Positions 47,841-61,524 of a DNA stretch of 64,000 bases are shown here, in pieces. Below the pieces are notes generated by a model. That model did not search any database, was not told where the DNA came from, and saw nothing but the letters and a program-made list of their open reading frames with translations. This DNA comes from Enoplosus armatus (Eukaryota > Chordata > Actinopteri > Centrarchiformes > Enoplosidae): assembly GCF_043641665.1 (NCBI RefSeq), contig NC_092198.1:17079001-17143000 (forward strand). Reading direction: 5' to 3'. The position numbers and the translations under genes are program-made. How positions within the stretch are numbered: the stretch's first letter is position 1; each line of letters starts with the position of its first letter.

Positions 47841-50800
47841 AATGACGTCTAGATATTCCTGAGAGATTTAAAAGGATCTGTATCATCTCACAGATGCGCA
47901 GTAAAATGATCCAGACCACAGAGAAAGCTCTGAGCTCCGTGTCCCTGATCAGCTGTCCTCCTCCTTGAAATAATATTACTTGTTGATCATTGCAACCGAA
48001 GAACACAAAACAACACTGCCAGAGTCACATATCCAGTGTTTCTTAAACTGCAGATGCCGAGGCAAATGACACTGGCGATTGCCATTTAAAAAGTTCCTTT
48101 GGTGAGGTTTGAGCTGTGTGTGTGAAGTAGCGAATGTGCATTTGCAAAGAGAAACATCACTTTAAATAAAAATTATTCAAATAAAGGCAGCGAGGTAAAA
48201 AAAAGCCCTTGGCATTTCCTTTCATAGATGAGGCCGTGCCCATTTCAGCTTCATTCTTAGTTTGTCAGAGAAATCCATTAGCCTACAATTTACTGCTCTT
48301 CTGCCGCGCTGTCAGAGTGAATAGGGACTGAACGTGGGTGTCTCTGGAACGGCGCTCATTAAACTCTTTTTATCTTACCTAACGATTCGAGGTTTCAATA
48401 TGGAATAGCACTGACAGAAGAATGTCAGGAATCTTTCCAAAGCTTTTTAGGATCCCATTAGAGCTTTGAAGTCTGTCAGAACAACATTATCTGTTGGAAG
48501 TGCATGCGTTTTGACTGTCCAATAGTGTATCGCTCATTCTAACTACAGTCTACCTCAAAATGCAATACAGTGTTGTAAAAATGTGTATTACTTCAGCTTT
48601 TCCTGTTGTACTTGAACAAAGGCAAACATCCTTGTAGTAGATCCAGTTATGTGCCTACATACAGTAATATAATGGGACTCTTCTGTCAGTTAATATGAAA
48701 TTGCTAATTACAACTGCTAATAACATAAATCTTGGACTGCCAGTAGCAAAGGCAGTTTAAGGTAGGAAGAGACGTGTGGGTGCAGGGAATCGGAAGTTAT
48801 TCCTGCAGATAGAGCAGAAGAGCAGAGAGCCCTAATTGCCAAATATTTGTCACAGAGAGAAAGAAAGAGGCTTAATGCCCAAACAATAAGTTACACATGT
48901 GCATTTACAGAGAACATACACACAGAGCTAAAACACAAGGTTGTTTTTCTTTGAAGAAAAAACAGCCTCTCAGAATTACATAACACTTTTACACACACAC
49001 ACACAAACCCACACATTTTATCTTCCTTTCGCTCTCTTGACAAAACAATCTGTCAGATCTGGCCGACATAAGAACACACACTCGCAGCTAAAACCTTGCT
49101 TTTTGTTTAAACAAAACTGTCAGAGTGGAATCACATACTGAAACCCCCCGGCTGTGAGTGTCGCGGGGAACATCCACAAATGGATGCGATGCAGATTGGG
49201 CATGATCAGAGCTCATTTGCAGGTTTAAAGAGGGGGATATGTGGGGTGTCAACGGCCGTGACATTAAGTCCCCTCACCCTCACCCTGGGGAGCAGTTCAT
49301 AGGATCGTTCTGAGCGCAACAGAGAGGACTGAGATCTGAGAAAACAGGCCAAGGGCCCGGCTCTGGCTGGGAATAAAGGCTGAGACATCAATAGCTCTGA
49401 AGGAACAGCACTCAGGCTTCTTTTCCTTTCCCTCGGTTTATTTCTCTTCTTCACTCATGTTTTGTCCCTGCAGTATCTCTTGATCAGAGGCACTTGCCCA
49501 AGCACTGAAGAATATGTACAAGAATCAGTGAAAACTGTAGGATTAACATATTTATCAGGGACATTTTTGTGGCTCTTTGGCCGTCTCTTACAAGAAGAAA
49601 ATATATTGAAGACACTGGAGCAGAACAGCTGGTGTGAGCAATCTGTCTTTACACCATCTGTTAGACACTATTCTCAACGAAACTCTGGAGCTTCAGCTTT
49701 ATCTTTTACATTATGTCTGTGGATTTTGAGAAAAAATACCTTTGGTCTTCTGTGTACAGGCTTTAATTCCTTTTGAGTGCCAATTTTCAGCTCTCTGTGC
49801 AAATGAACTGGTGCTGGGAGGCAATTGGGGACCTGAGAAGAAATTCTGTCTCAAAGCCACATTTTTTTAATGCACATAGCCTGAATGCCTTCAAGATGCG
49901 TCTGTAATTGATTTCTATTTTTGTATTTAGTCTAGCAGTTAGTTAGCAGTTTTGAATATGCACACAGAGAGGAATTATAACATCTGAATCAGGCGATTTC
50001 ACACATTTCTGCACAGTGCATGGTCAAGATTTCCTCCAAGCTCTTGCATCGGTCACACATGCAAGTAAATACACATATCGTCTTGATTTGACTCCGTATC
50101 CCTGTTAAGATTTACTGACTGAGTCCTTTGAAACTGGTTTGTTTTATATAAGTAAAGTCAAAAGAGAAAGAAGAAAGACATTTTATTAGATAGATTTAGG
50201 TAGATAATGCCGATAATGGACTGAAATGGCAAAGAACATATTTTGTGGTGCATGGGTTCAAATGTATGTCTGCTTGTCGGTATGAAGCCTGCACTCACAC
50301 AAGAGAGAGACTGAAGGTCTGAGTAAATGATAGTGTGGGTTCAACAACAGAGCATGCTGTCTACATTACATCCTCAGAGGTCTAATTAGAGTGGAGACTG
50401 AGATTCACACCCAACCTGCCCCACTGAAATAGAGCCATCACACCTTCCACAGAGGCGTTGTTCTTCTTAAATCCCAAGTGCTTTCAAAAGAAACCACACT
50501 GTCAAAAAATGCCCTTCTCAGTTATTTCATATCTCCTGTTTGGTCTTAAATAATCACAACTTCATTTGTCCACATTCATCGGGCTAATTGCCTGGACTGT
50601 TCAGTTTCAGCACTCACAATCCTTCCATCCAAGGATAATTTAGTCTCAAATCAGCTTACAACATTTGTCTTGATGACAAGTTCGAACAATAGGTGTTACA
50701 TAGCTCTTCTTTACAATGTAGTTTCCTAGTCCTTTAAAGCAGGAGTCAGTAACTTGAAACAAGGCGCAAGTCAATTTAAGAAAACAATACTGACTCCAAG

Positions 50801-51004
50801 ACAGCTTGAAACAACTAGAATCAACGAAAATGATCATTCTTCACTCATTTGTCACACAGGTTTTCTTTTGCAATGCAGTTATTCCACATGAAGGCTTTTT
50901 ATCTGTCTTCTGTGGTGCCAGGACGGGTGTGTAATGTCATATCAGAGTCATTGCACAAGACTACGAGTTGCAGCCACACTTGGGGTTAGGGTTAGGATTA
51001 GAGA

Positions 51005-51285
51005 GGCTGTAGGCGTGGCAGTGCTTTGAGCTAAATGCTAACATCAGCATACTAACATGGTCAAAGTGACAATGTTAACATGCTGATGTTTAGCATGTTA
51101 GCATTGCTTATTACCACTAAACACAAAGTACAACTGAGGCTGGTGGGAATGTCAGGTATTTGGCCATAAACCAGTGGGATTCATCCTCTGGGGACCATCA
51201 ACGTCTCTACAACATTGCATGGCAATCCATCCAATAGTTGTTAGATATTTCAGTCTGGACCAACGACTTAAACAGACTAACCACA
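51005..51285. repeat. dispersed fish repeat, family B
   Basis: GCAGTGCTTTGAGCTAAATG, TTAGCATGTTAGCATTGC, GGCTGGTGGGAATGTCAGGT and GGCAATCCATCCAATAGTTG follow the family order, ending near ATTTCAGTCTGGACCAA. Confidence 0.65.
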
Positions 51286-54200
51286 GACTTAAATCACCAA
51301 CTTTACTGTCACTCTGATGTCGACTCTTAAATTGCCTTAAATTATGTACAGCATTTTTGTTATAATTCTTTAACCTTTCCCTTTCAAAAAGTGCCATTAG
51401 TATAAATATCGCGCCATGAGGCAGTCCCATCAATATATCTGCATTACCTAAACATTGCACTCACACATCTTACCCCGCAGGGCTTGTGCCTCTGGAGGTT
51501 TCAGTCTGCTCTCCGCAAGTCAGACAGAAACACCAGAGCAAAGACGGGGATTCCTCAGGAGATTAGATCTGAGTAGTGGGAGCAATTTATTAAAAAGAAA
51601 AAAGGCCTGTCATCAATGTTGCCGTCTGCTCAGGATCTACTGGCTCAGCACTTCAGCGGCTCCGTTCAATTTAACCAAGATGGTCTGGTGCTGCCTATTT
51701 GTGAGGCCAGAGGTGTACTTCCTCCAACCTGAGGCCATTAAACACTCATCTGGCATGAAATACTGGACATCCTCAAAAATAATGCCAGTGAATAACAACT
51801 CAACTGAACCGTAGTTTCATTTTTTGCATTCATTTGCAGCTTTTCATTTCAAGGTGTGAACTTAAATCTATGAAATGCTCCGGTGATTTGTTGCACAGTG
51901 ACAAAAGGTTTCATGGCCTTTTAAGCAAAACAGAGAATAGACAGCTTTATCTGCCAGGGTGAGAGAAAGCAGGGAAACAAATGAACCAAGAGACAGTCCA
52001 TTTATTGGTGTTAGTATTCAAGGTGCAACAACAGCAGCTCAGGTTTCCTCCAGCCCTGTGGAGAGGCCCCCATATTTCAGCCTTGCATTGAGGAGTCGAT
52101 CGATTGCTGTGATGGCCCCCCGGGAGCTGCTGGCCTGATAGATACTGCAGCAGCTAGACATCTCTCCTCCAGCCTTCGGTATCCTCCCGGGGTCCAGGAC
52201 AGGCCTATCCATCCTGGCCCCATCTCAGAGCCATATTCTTTTTTCTGTCAGACCCAGGAGATGAATATGCCCATTGGTTTTGCCATTGTGGAGGTTGTGG
52301 GGTCCCGAGCTGCCTCTGCTTTTAAGCCATTCTTGAGGGCCCTCAGGCAGGGGAGCATACAAGTGCACGCTTTGACAAAGAATGAGGGAGAAAACACTCT
52401 GCAGAAGCAAAGGCAGAGAGAGCACTCTGCAAATGAACAAGTGAGTGGGGCTTGGGAATCCACAACACAGCCAGACAGGAAGTGTACACCGGGGAGAGAA
52501 AGAGAGCTCATCAAGATGGTTCATTTTGACTTGAAAAGCACCCGACAAGAGGACACAGACATTTTCCAACAGTCAGTTCTGATCTTCCCTCTCTCGTGTT
52601 CCAATGAAACAGCAGTTCAGACTGCAGTATCACTTTAGCTCAGCTTCACTGAGGGCCAGTCGAGCCCCTGGCCACTCATAAACAAGTTATGCTGAAATTA
52701 ACTGTGGTGAAGCGATAATATAGTCATTACGGCGTACTCAAACTGAACTGGAAAACCGCCTCTACCCCACTCATCAAATTTGAAAAGTCATTACGAAAAA
52801 GAGCCAGGAAGTTTAGGGAGGATATGGCAGAAGGGGTGAAAAATAAAATTCAGTGATTTGCATATTTACAGAGTGCGGGTTGTCTAGTGAAATCAGCATG
52901 TACACTATGTTCCGCCCTTTTTGTTGCTCTCCCCCATTTCCTGTCTCTATTGCTGTAGCCTTTCGAATAAAGCAAAAATTCCATAAAAAAAAGCCAATTT
53001 TAATATAGAGATTGGCCTGAATGTCAAGTGCAGTAGATGAGGCTCCATTCATTGCTGCTGAATCAGGCTTGAGCAGTCAAGGAAAGCCATAACGTTGGAA
53101 AGTCATTTCTTTTCAGCGCAGCGTGGAGGGAGATAGCAGCATGCCATTACCAGGCACAAGGAACGCTCTGGACAGTTATTCCTCAGGGCAGCCGGGGGGG
53201 AGATAACATACACACACGCTTTCAGTCTCTCTGACACACACGTACACACACATATTGCCCATTTGTTGCCGTGTAAAGCTCTTTCTGACAGCATGACAAC
53301 GTCAAAATAAATTGAAGGGATGAAAGGAAATGTATTTGATTTGAGACAAAAATGGGTGTTGGACTGGGAGGTGAAACGGGGAGAAAGGAAGACAAAAAGG
53401 GAGACTTGGTGATGTTGCAGCAAGCAGCAAAAAAAAAGTAAAAAATCTTCATCTCAGTTCCCAGGATCAGGAATTGACCGCAATATTGAACACATCTCCG
53501 CTGATGGAGGAGGGTAATTTCACTCATCCCTCCAAACTATCAATAATTTACTCTTGCGTGCAAAGAGTCACATGCATGGGGAGAAAGCATGCATATATGC
53601 ACGCACATGCATACAGTTACTCTTCTGTTGCACAGGTTTCAGTCATCTCCAAAGGATTCCCCGGCAATATGAACAGTCCTAAGTTTAAAAAAAGATAATA
53701 TTCCTTGTTTGTCCTTCCATCTTTTCAAATAAACATGCCTTCACACAACACGTACAGTACACACTCACAACCATCCTTTGGCCACTGAGCAGGGGGGCCC
53801 ATTAGTCTGCGATGATATTTAAAGGTGTCAAAGTGATAAAGCAGAGCAGTGGGAGACCTCTAGTCACTTCTCAGGACTGTTAAAGGCCATTGTGATTCAG
53901 CTAATGTCAGAAAACTGAACCTTTGGCCCTGTTAAGTAGGCTATAAACCACAGACAGGGTAGTGACATCAACACGAAATCACACTCTGTTCACTCAGCTG
54001 TGTGCTTACTGATCGAGAGCACTACGGGCGCAGCTTGTTCGGTTGTTTGAAGTCATTAAAATGCCTTGCATGGAAAGTAATGTGTTGTAGCACAGCTCCT
54101 GTGGATCACATGTAAGACTCTTAGACGTTCATCTCTACTGCCGGCCATCCAGAAAAACAAAATTGCCTTTTAGCATGATGTAGAGGGTGAAAATGTAAAG

Positions 54201-57200
54201 ATGCCTCACATGGAAAGCGTGTGTAAATCCTTTTCAGACAAGAGTTTCACTGATAAACCAAAGCAGAATTTGTCCCTTTCTTTTCAATGGTTCATTCCCC
54301 GGGCTGATTTTATACAATGGTTCGAGATCAGCAGATGTGAGGCCTGAAAAACAGACTTGAGTTACAGAAAGTCATGGATTTGCTGTCAAGTCTGTTGCCG
54401 TACTGAATGTGTGAGGAGTTTTGCTTTGTGTGTAGCTCATCTCTCACCCCTAACTTGGAGCTTTGTCTTTTCTTGAATTTAACAAAAACAAGCGCAGTCC
54501 TTCGCACCATGTCACTTTCCAGTACACCTTAATACTTGCATAGGAGACAGCAACAATAGCAGGGTATCATTGTTCAAAACGACCACAAAATATCTTGAAT
54601 GGCAGTTTCCTTTTAGGTGGACTTTGTCCGTCATATAGGGTAGACTGGCTGAGCACACATGGTCTTTTAGAGGTGTATTTATCAATTATGCATGGAGAAG
54701 ACAATATTATTCATGGTGGACAGGGCAGGGCCCAAAATTGATCCTTGCTGCACATGCTTAGTAACCAGCGAGAACCATATCTGGAGAATAATAACGTCAT
54801 TCAATGAAGAAACGAAGGATTGGACACAATGATAAAGCAGTAGTTTTAACTATGTCCATTTTAAACATACACAATGCCATCTGAGATCCCCACTACATTT
54901 CTACCAGTTAATGGTTTCTTACAGTGTAAAATATATAATTTTGCATCACGGCCATCTGACTTAATTGGCTCCAGGGATTGCATGTTAAACCAGTACACCT
55001 ATGCCATCGCAGGGAGTTAACCTTTTGAAAAATATGTTTCAATAAAACATAAAACAAACTCAGAAGACCGTTAAGACCGGCAATGATAGTCAAGCTACAG
55101 ATGTGGTGAGTGAGCCTGTAATTGAGGCCGTATGACTTTCCTGCTTTTAAATAACCTGTGATTTAGCAATTTGAGCACGGTTGTAGATGGTGGGTGTGTG
55201 AGTATCTTGAATTTTCGGACTCATTTTCTTTGGTGTTGTATCTGGCGCCTATGGCCATCACAACCCTCGAACACTGGTGAGTGCTATCTCAGATCCAGAG
55301 GGTCCATATGAGCCAATTTACAAAGTCTTTGTCCCATGGGTGCTGATTGCGGGAAGCTCATGGAGTGTCAAAGTGACAAACCCTGGTTTATACATGATGT
55401 GGCATTATATGCACAAAACATTTCATAGCAATCTGCCTCTATTTATATATGTTTTTTGTACAGCACCAGAGAAATGGTCTGGTTTTAACATCAACTGTAA
55501 TAGTAATTGTTTGAGGACCATAAATATTCAAATTCATGAAAGCCCAAAGCTTTCTGGACCACCTGCTTGCAAAACCAGTAACAAGATCAAGTTATTTCAA
55601 TGCAATGCATGGTGATAAAAAAAAAAAAATTGGTGGTGTACTCAAAACTATTTTACCAGACTGCTGATCAGTAAGCAAACGTTACAGCCACAGTGAAGCC
55701 TGATAGATCACAAGGCCATAAAGTCTGGGTGTGTTGTTTGGTCCTCTGGGTTAATGAGACTGCTGTGAACCCCACAGCTGAAGCAGCTCCTTTGAAAAAT
55801 GGCCCTGTCTCCCCTGATTAGCAGCCACACACACATACTGTATGAATACCAAGCCCCACAAATACACATCATGAGCATTACAGCAACATGCACACACACA
55901 CACACACGAAGCAATTAAACAAGGGTGATGGTGGCCATGAGAGGATCGATGCATCAATAGACTAAGAGGCAACAGGCGTTGTAGATAACATACCATGATA
56001 GCATGCATGACCCGATGGCAGAGAGATAATTATATTTGCACATTACAACCCTGTACGCACCCTGCCAGGATGTTGGGAAGCTCCGTAATTTGATCTCAAG
56101 TCATGCCAGGAAGCGTTTGAATGATGGGAATGTGAAGGAGGAGGAGAAGTTCAGTGTTGCAAAGGTTTTATAACTTTCAGTTTCATGCGAATGTTCAAAA
56201 GCTGTTTTAAGGTGAATAAACTCCTCTGCAACGTACAATAAGACCTCACAGCAGCTTCAGAACCACTCTAAACAGAGAGGGATGGTGATGGAGAAAAATC
56301 ACTAATCACATCATGTCTTGTTTTGTGCATTTATACAAGTTTTGAACTTTTATTCAGGTGACCCTATAACTTTTGCTGGGATTCTTTGATTCAATGTGTC
56401 ATTTGCCAATTAGCATGTGAACCCTGTCTCTAACTGCAGAGACATTTCTTGTGTTGGACTCATTTTAATATATTATTTTGATCACTGTACAGCAATGCAC
56501 TATACAATCACGCAATCCAATTACTTGCTAACATTTCAAGCAACTAAAACTTTGCTATGAACAAGGTTCAAATGAGAGTGACCTCTTGTTCTCACACCCT
56601 CTTTCTTTCTTTAATTTATGCCTGGAAAAATTCACACTATGAGTTTGTATGTGTGTGGTGTGCGGGTTTAAATCAAATCGAGCTTTTCACTTTCAAACCC
56701 CGGCAGCTTCATGACCGACTGAGCGTGATGGCAGATGCAGAATTTTCACCTTTTTGTTTCCTTGTCAAAATCTCAACCTGCCAATTACTGCTGGAAAAGA
56801 AATAAGCTGGGGGCCACTCCATCTCCATCACAGCAGGCAGCGGCTAAATTGAGATAAAACACACCAAAAGGGAAAATGTATGCAAAACCACGACAGTCCA
56901 TTTTTTTTTTCCAGAGCCAGTCAATGATGTCTGATTGCTGATGTGCTCAAATGGCCTGTCAGAGGCTTCATTGTCTGAGTTTTAGCCATTAACGACATCT
57001 CGGAGTACGTGAACGGCTATTAAAAAAGGGTTCCATCATTGTAGAATAATTGTGCATCTCAGCCCAGTGAAACTTTCTGCTCAGTTATTTGCTTTACTAC
57101 AAGAAGTCATACACCGTGGGAGATACAGATACTTCTCTTAGCCTGAAAGTGAAGCGATTTAAAACATATAAGGCTGTAATATGTGAGTTTTATAGAATGT

Positions 57201-57370
57201 ATCTGTACCTGTGTGTTTATGCCTAAATGCCCTCACCAGCCTATAATTAGCTTTAGGATTTACTGATTTAGGGAACCATATATGTTAGCAATGACACTGG
57301 TCAGTTGACTGTAGCTTTTAAAGTGAGGCCACAAAGCAGAGATATGAAGCAAGACAACAATGACACACAA

Positions 57371-57445
57371 AATAAGATAATCCATTAATCCCTCAGCGGG
57401 GAAATTTGCATTGTTCCAGCAGCATACAGGATACTGCAATAGAGA
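57371..57445 (-). repeat. 3' tail of a dispersed retroelement (inverted copy)
   Basis: The minus strand reads ATGCTGCTGGAACAATGCA, then CTGAGGGATTAATGGATTAT, matching the plus-strand copy at 24920-25008. Confidence 0.5.
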
Positions 57446-59115
57446 AGTGTAGAAAAACAAAATTCAGCAGATATTGACAAGAAGCCTATTTTCCTGTCTA
57501 CTTGATGTTTGCATATGGTATACAACGGTACAAATTCACAAGCTCTCCTTACGTTTCAGGATCAGACTGAAAGATATTAGCCTGATGATAACGTAACCTG
57601 ATAGACGGGCTGTCAGGAACAAAAACAAAGAACACGTTCGTCACAGTGGACGACAACCAACGCAACGTCCGGGACACGTCACAACATCCCGACACAAAGA
57701 CTAGCATGTCAGAAAACGGCGCGTTTGATGATGTTGACCAACTGACTTTCTACCTCTGCACACTGTGTGTATGCTGCACACCCACACACAAACACAAGTT
57801 AGTGATACACAGAAACCCAAAATTGGTCGGGGTCCAACATGTAGACTCTATGATTGCCTAATTTGAAATACAGAAATATTGTGCACTCTGATCACACATT
57901 TCCATGAGTACGACTGAGTGATTACGGGTTGTCACATCGGGTTTATGACAGACTGCAGACCGACGGTTATAACAGACATTGAGGTTTTTGTGGTCTGTTT
58001 TTGTCTTCTGTCAGTGACCTGTAGGATTTGCAACTTGCTGTATAGCTCCTCATATGTATCATAATTTACACAAACATTAATCAGAAATATAATACAGTAT
58101 ATCACCATGATCAATATTGTAATGTTAATCATGCTTTGGCAGTTGCTTTTCATCTTCCACAGATGAAATATGATCTCTTGCGCTGCAGGTGTTTTGCTGT
58201 GGGGATTTTGTCACTTTTATTAATCAACATGCCATTGTTAACACGATAGCCATTATCTATTTTCACTTTAATTAAGCCTGCCATTAAACTGCCACCTTTT
58301 TCATCCTTGACTGATCCCTGCTGCCTCTCACTGGGCTGACCGCCGCTCATATTCTGATTGATTATCGTTAATGGCCCGGTGACACACAGAGAACTTTTCA
58401 CATCGTTTTTTTTTTTAGCACATCCACAAGCTGACATAATTGCTTTGCTTCGACAGGACTGGCAGCCATGAAAGCCATCTGTGAAGCCTCTATAAAGTTA
58501 ATGACAAATCCACGGGATATATAAACAGAGTATATTGTTTTGCACAAACCCAACCTGTCAGACTCAATGGTTTTGTATACATATTTGCTTTGCACAAAAC
58601 ATTTGCCAAACTCAAAGCTTATTGCTGCAGTAGCTTACGGCTGTCACAGAAAAAAAGAAATGAAATGCTACATTTGCAGTAATCCAGGACACAGTCTGCC
58701 TGCCGAGAGCCATTAACCTACAGAACAACTGCAATGAAAAAAACACTTTAATGCAAACTTCATCTTCACCACTCAGCGTGGGCGAACTCTGAAAGCTAAT
58801 AATAATCAAGACTCAAAGAGACATCCCTCCATCCCTCCGCTGCCTCGGTTCAGCGATGCCGCGAGTTTCCAAAATGACTTTCTGTTCCTGGTAAGTGGCC
58901 TCTGCTGTTTTCAGTATGACTGCTATGATGGTGCTGCAGTTCACTCTGGAGTGTCGTTTCTGCAGTTTGCGCTGATGACAAAATCATGTGTACAATTGAA
59001 ATACTAAGTAATGGCTTTCAGGTGACAGCGGCAGCAGAGGAAAGATGTGATGCTGTAGACAAAAACTCCTTTAAACTCCCTCAATAACAACCAATACAGC
59101 ATGTGAAATCTCAAC

Positions 59116-59388
59116 TTAAAGGAATAGTTCAACATTTTGGGAATAACGTCATCATTTTTCTTGCGGAGGGTAAGATGAGCAGATTGATACCAGTCTCATA
59201 TTACAAACAATAAGTTGTAAGTTTTACAGGAGGTGCAGCGTATTTTCTGGTCTGGTGCAGCGACTGACTGGAGTCTGACGAGACTCCAAGAAGTCACTGC
59301 AGCTTCAGATTTAATGGACACTGGTGTCAATCTCCTCATCCAACTGTCAGCAAGAAAGTCATTCCCCCCAAAAGTCAACATTCTTTAA
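59116..59388. mobile_element. short foldback (MITE-like) element with TTAA ends
   Basis: TTAAAGGAATAGTTCAACAT at the left end pairs with the reverse complement of the right end (AAAGTCAACATTCTTTAA). Further in, GATTGATACCAGTCTC pairs with GACACTGGTGTCAATCTCCT. The arms are about 80-90 bp. TTAA occurs at both extremes (59116-59119, 59385-59388). It is a shorter version of the element at 36450-36995. Confidence 0.75.
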
Positions 59389-61500
59389 AACTTATTAAAA
59401 GGTGAAACATCGAGTGACCTGGAACTGGTGAACCAACTGTATCACTTAATTTGATGTTGGATGGATTCATCATGTGGAATCACCATAGTCACAACCAGCC
59501 TGTGGTGGAGTCCGAATGCTCAGCGTGGGTGGATCAAAACCCAGTATATCAATACAACTGATGCTAAATCCTATTTTGAGTGTCAGTATTGAAAAAATTG
59601 CATCTGAAGTAAGATCAGGTTCTTCTTTTCTTATCTGCTGTTGTGTCCATGTGCGCAGAGAAGTATCGGTTTCCATATCCTGGACCAAAGCTATGACCTA
59701 CAAATACAGAAGCTGCAGGGCCGAGCGACCTCGGTACGAATGGTTTTCTGTCTCATTTCTTATCGAAACCTTTACAGCAACGTACCTCCTTCAAAAGAAC
59801 CACAAAGTAAGAATTTGTCAAATTTCACCATCGCTATTCAAACTTAACAAAAGCTCATCAATATAAACAATGACGAAAAAAACAAATTCAGGCCAGTGTC
59901 TGAATTGCTGTCTGACTCACGGGAATGAAATTAGCAATCATTTGACAGCTGTGAGGGGAAATATGATGAGACATCCCTGAAACGCACTACAGATAATATT
60001 TCATCATCTGGGGAGCTAATATGGCAATATCTCATTAGCAGAGTTTCGGTATTGAATGTGGAAATAAAAGAAGTTTGTGCCTTATTGAGCCCTTTTTTTC
60101 CCACCAAATCCAATGAGGCATAAACATGTACTGCCTCCTACACAACTGCAGTTTCTTCAGAAAGGTCAGAGCGCAGCGTTGCCCACAATGCATTGCCCCT
60201 GTAGCAGCTTGAGGCTAAGTGCTCGAGGTCAATGGCACTGAAGCGATGTTAGCTGGAAGTGAAAGTGTAAAACCCTGCGGCAAAGCAACCAGCAGGTAAA
60301 CATCATCATCATCGTCGTCTTCTGGGTTGCTGTTTTTAGTTTTTTGAACTTCCAAAGAGCTTCCCACTCAAAAAAAAACACATCTAAGCCATTTCAAGTC
60401 TTGAGGAGAAGTTATAAGTCATGTCAGAACAGGTTTCAGAGATTTATTGATGGTGAAACAGCTGCAAATATCCAGTTATTAGTCCCCCCCCCCATGCATT
60501 CTGGCTCATTCCTCTTTTCATTTTTCACACCGTAATTCAAAGAGAGCGTCCTCCGTCACTCAGAGTAATTTGTGTGTATGCAGCCTGAGACATGGCAAAT
60601 CATACCTATGTAGGAGTAAGAGCGCCAATTATTTAAACAGCTCTCTGGAGCGCTTTCCGACTCCACGAGACATAATGCAAGTACGAGTGCATTTCAGGCA
60701 AATTATCGGATAATGATTATAAACAGCTCTTTCTGCTATTTTCCACCTTCAGTAGGCAGATTTGGTCCGAATCTGCCTGGGAACCAGACTACACAGCACA
60801 GTCATATTGTGTACGTCCTATATCAGACACCTACAGCCTGAGTCACCTACACCTACTTTATGATGCTTCATTTTTATTGTTTTTTCGGTCTTGCTGGGGA
60901 ATTGAACTGAACGCTATTGTTAATGTCACATCAGCTCATTAAACAAAAGGAAATGCTCCCTAAACTGAGTGATTTACTACAGAAGCCCCTCTGCTCTGTA
61001 AGGTGGCCACCATCGCCTAAATGGCAACGTTTATCAAATCAACGCTCCCACGTTCTGTAAAACGTCTCATCTCCTACTTGCAATTTATTCACCTGCTCTG
61101 CGCCTCGCATTCGACTCCCCCTGGCATGTCTCCCTGCCTCTCTAACAAGCAGCATTTCTTCTCGACGTGAAAACAGCCTCTCTCTGAGGCAGAGAAATGA
61201 GTGTGACAAGGGAGGTGGCTTTGAAATGAGGCTTTAAAAATGAGGTGGCGGGGGTGGGCACGGGCTTGTGGTTCCCAAATGGTATCAGTAACAATGAAAC
61301 AGACCTTCTCATTAGGATGTCTATACAATCTTTCTCTAGCTGTGACCCGTGGGGCTCGGAGCAGGCTGGGAGGGCGCAGGTCTGGTGGGCAAGAGGGAAA
61401 TTGACAGTCTCATTATAGCAAAACATTCAGGCTGTGCTTAAAGGGAAACGACAGGTCTATTTACCATCAGTGCCACAGGAAAAGGCCTCGAAACCATGCG

Positions 61501-61524
61501 CACACACACACACACACACACACA
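61501..61524. repeat. (CA)n microsatellite
   Basis: CA dinucleotide run of 24 nt within the presumed rgs6 intron. Confidence 0.9.

Noticed and set aside
58150..58437. 95-codon minus-strand frame rich in Lys and Gly
   Set aside because: The sequence is homeobox-site rich and looks regulatory rather than coding. There are no splice partners and no family resemblance.
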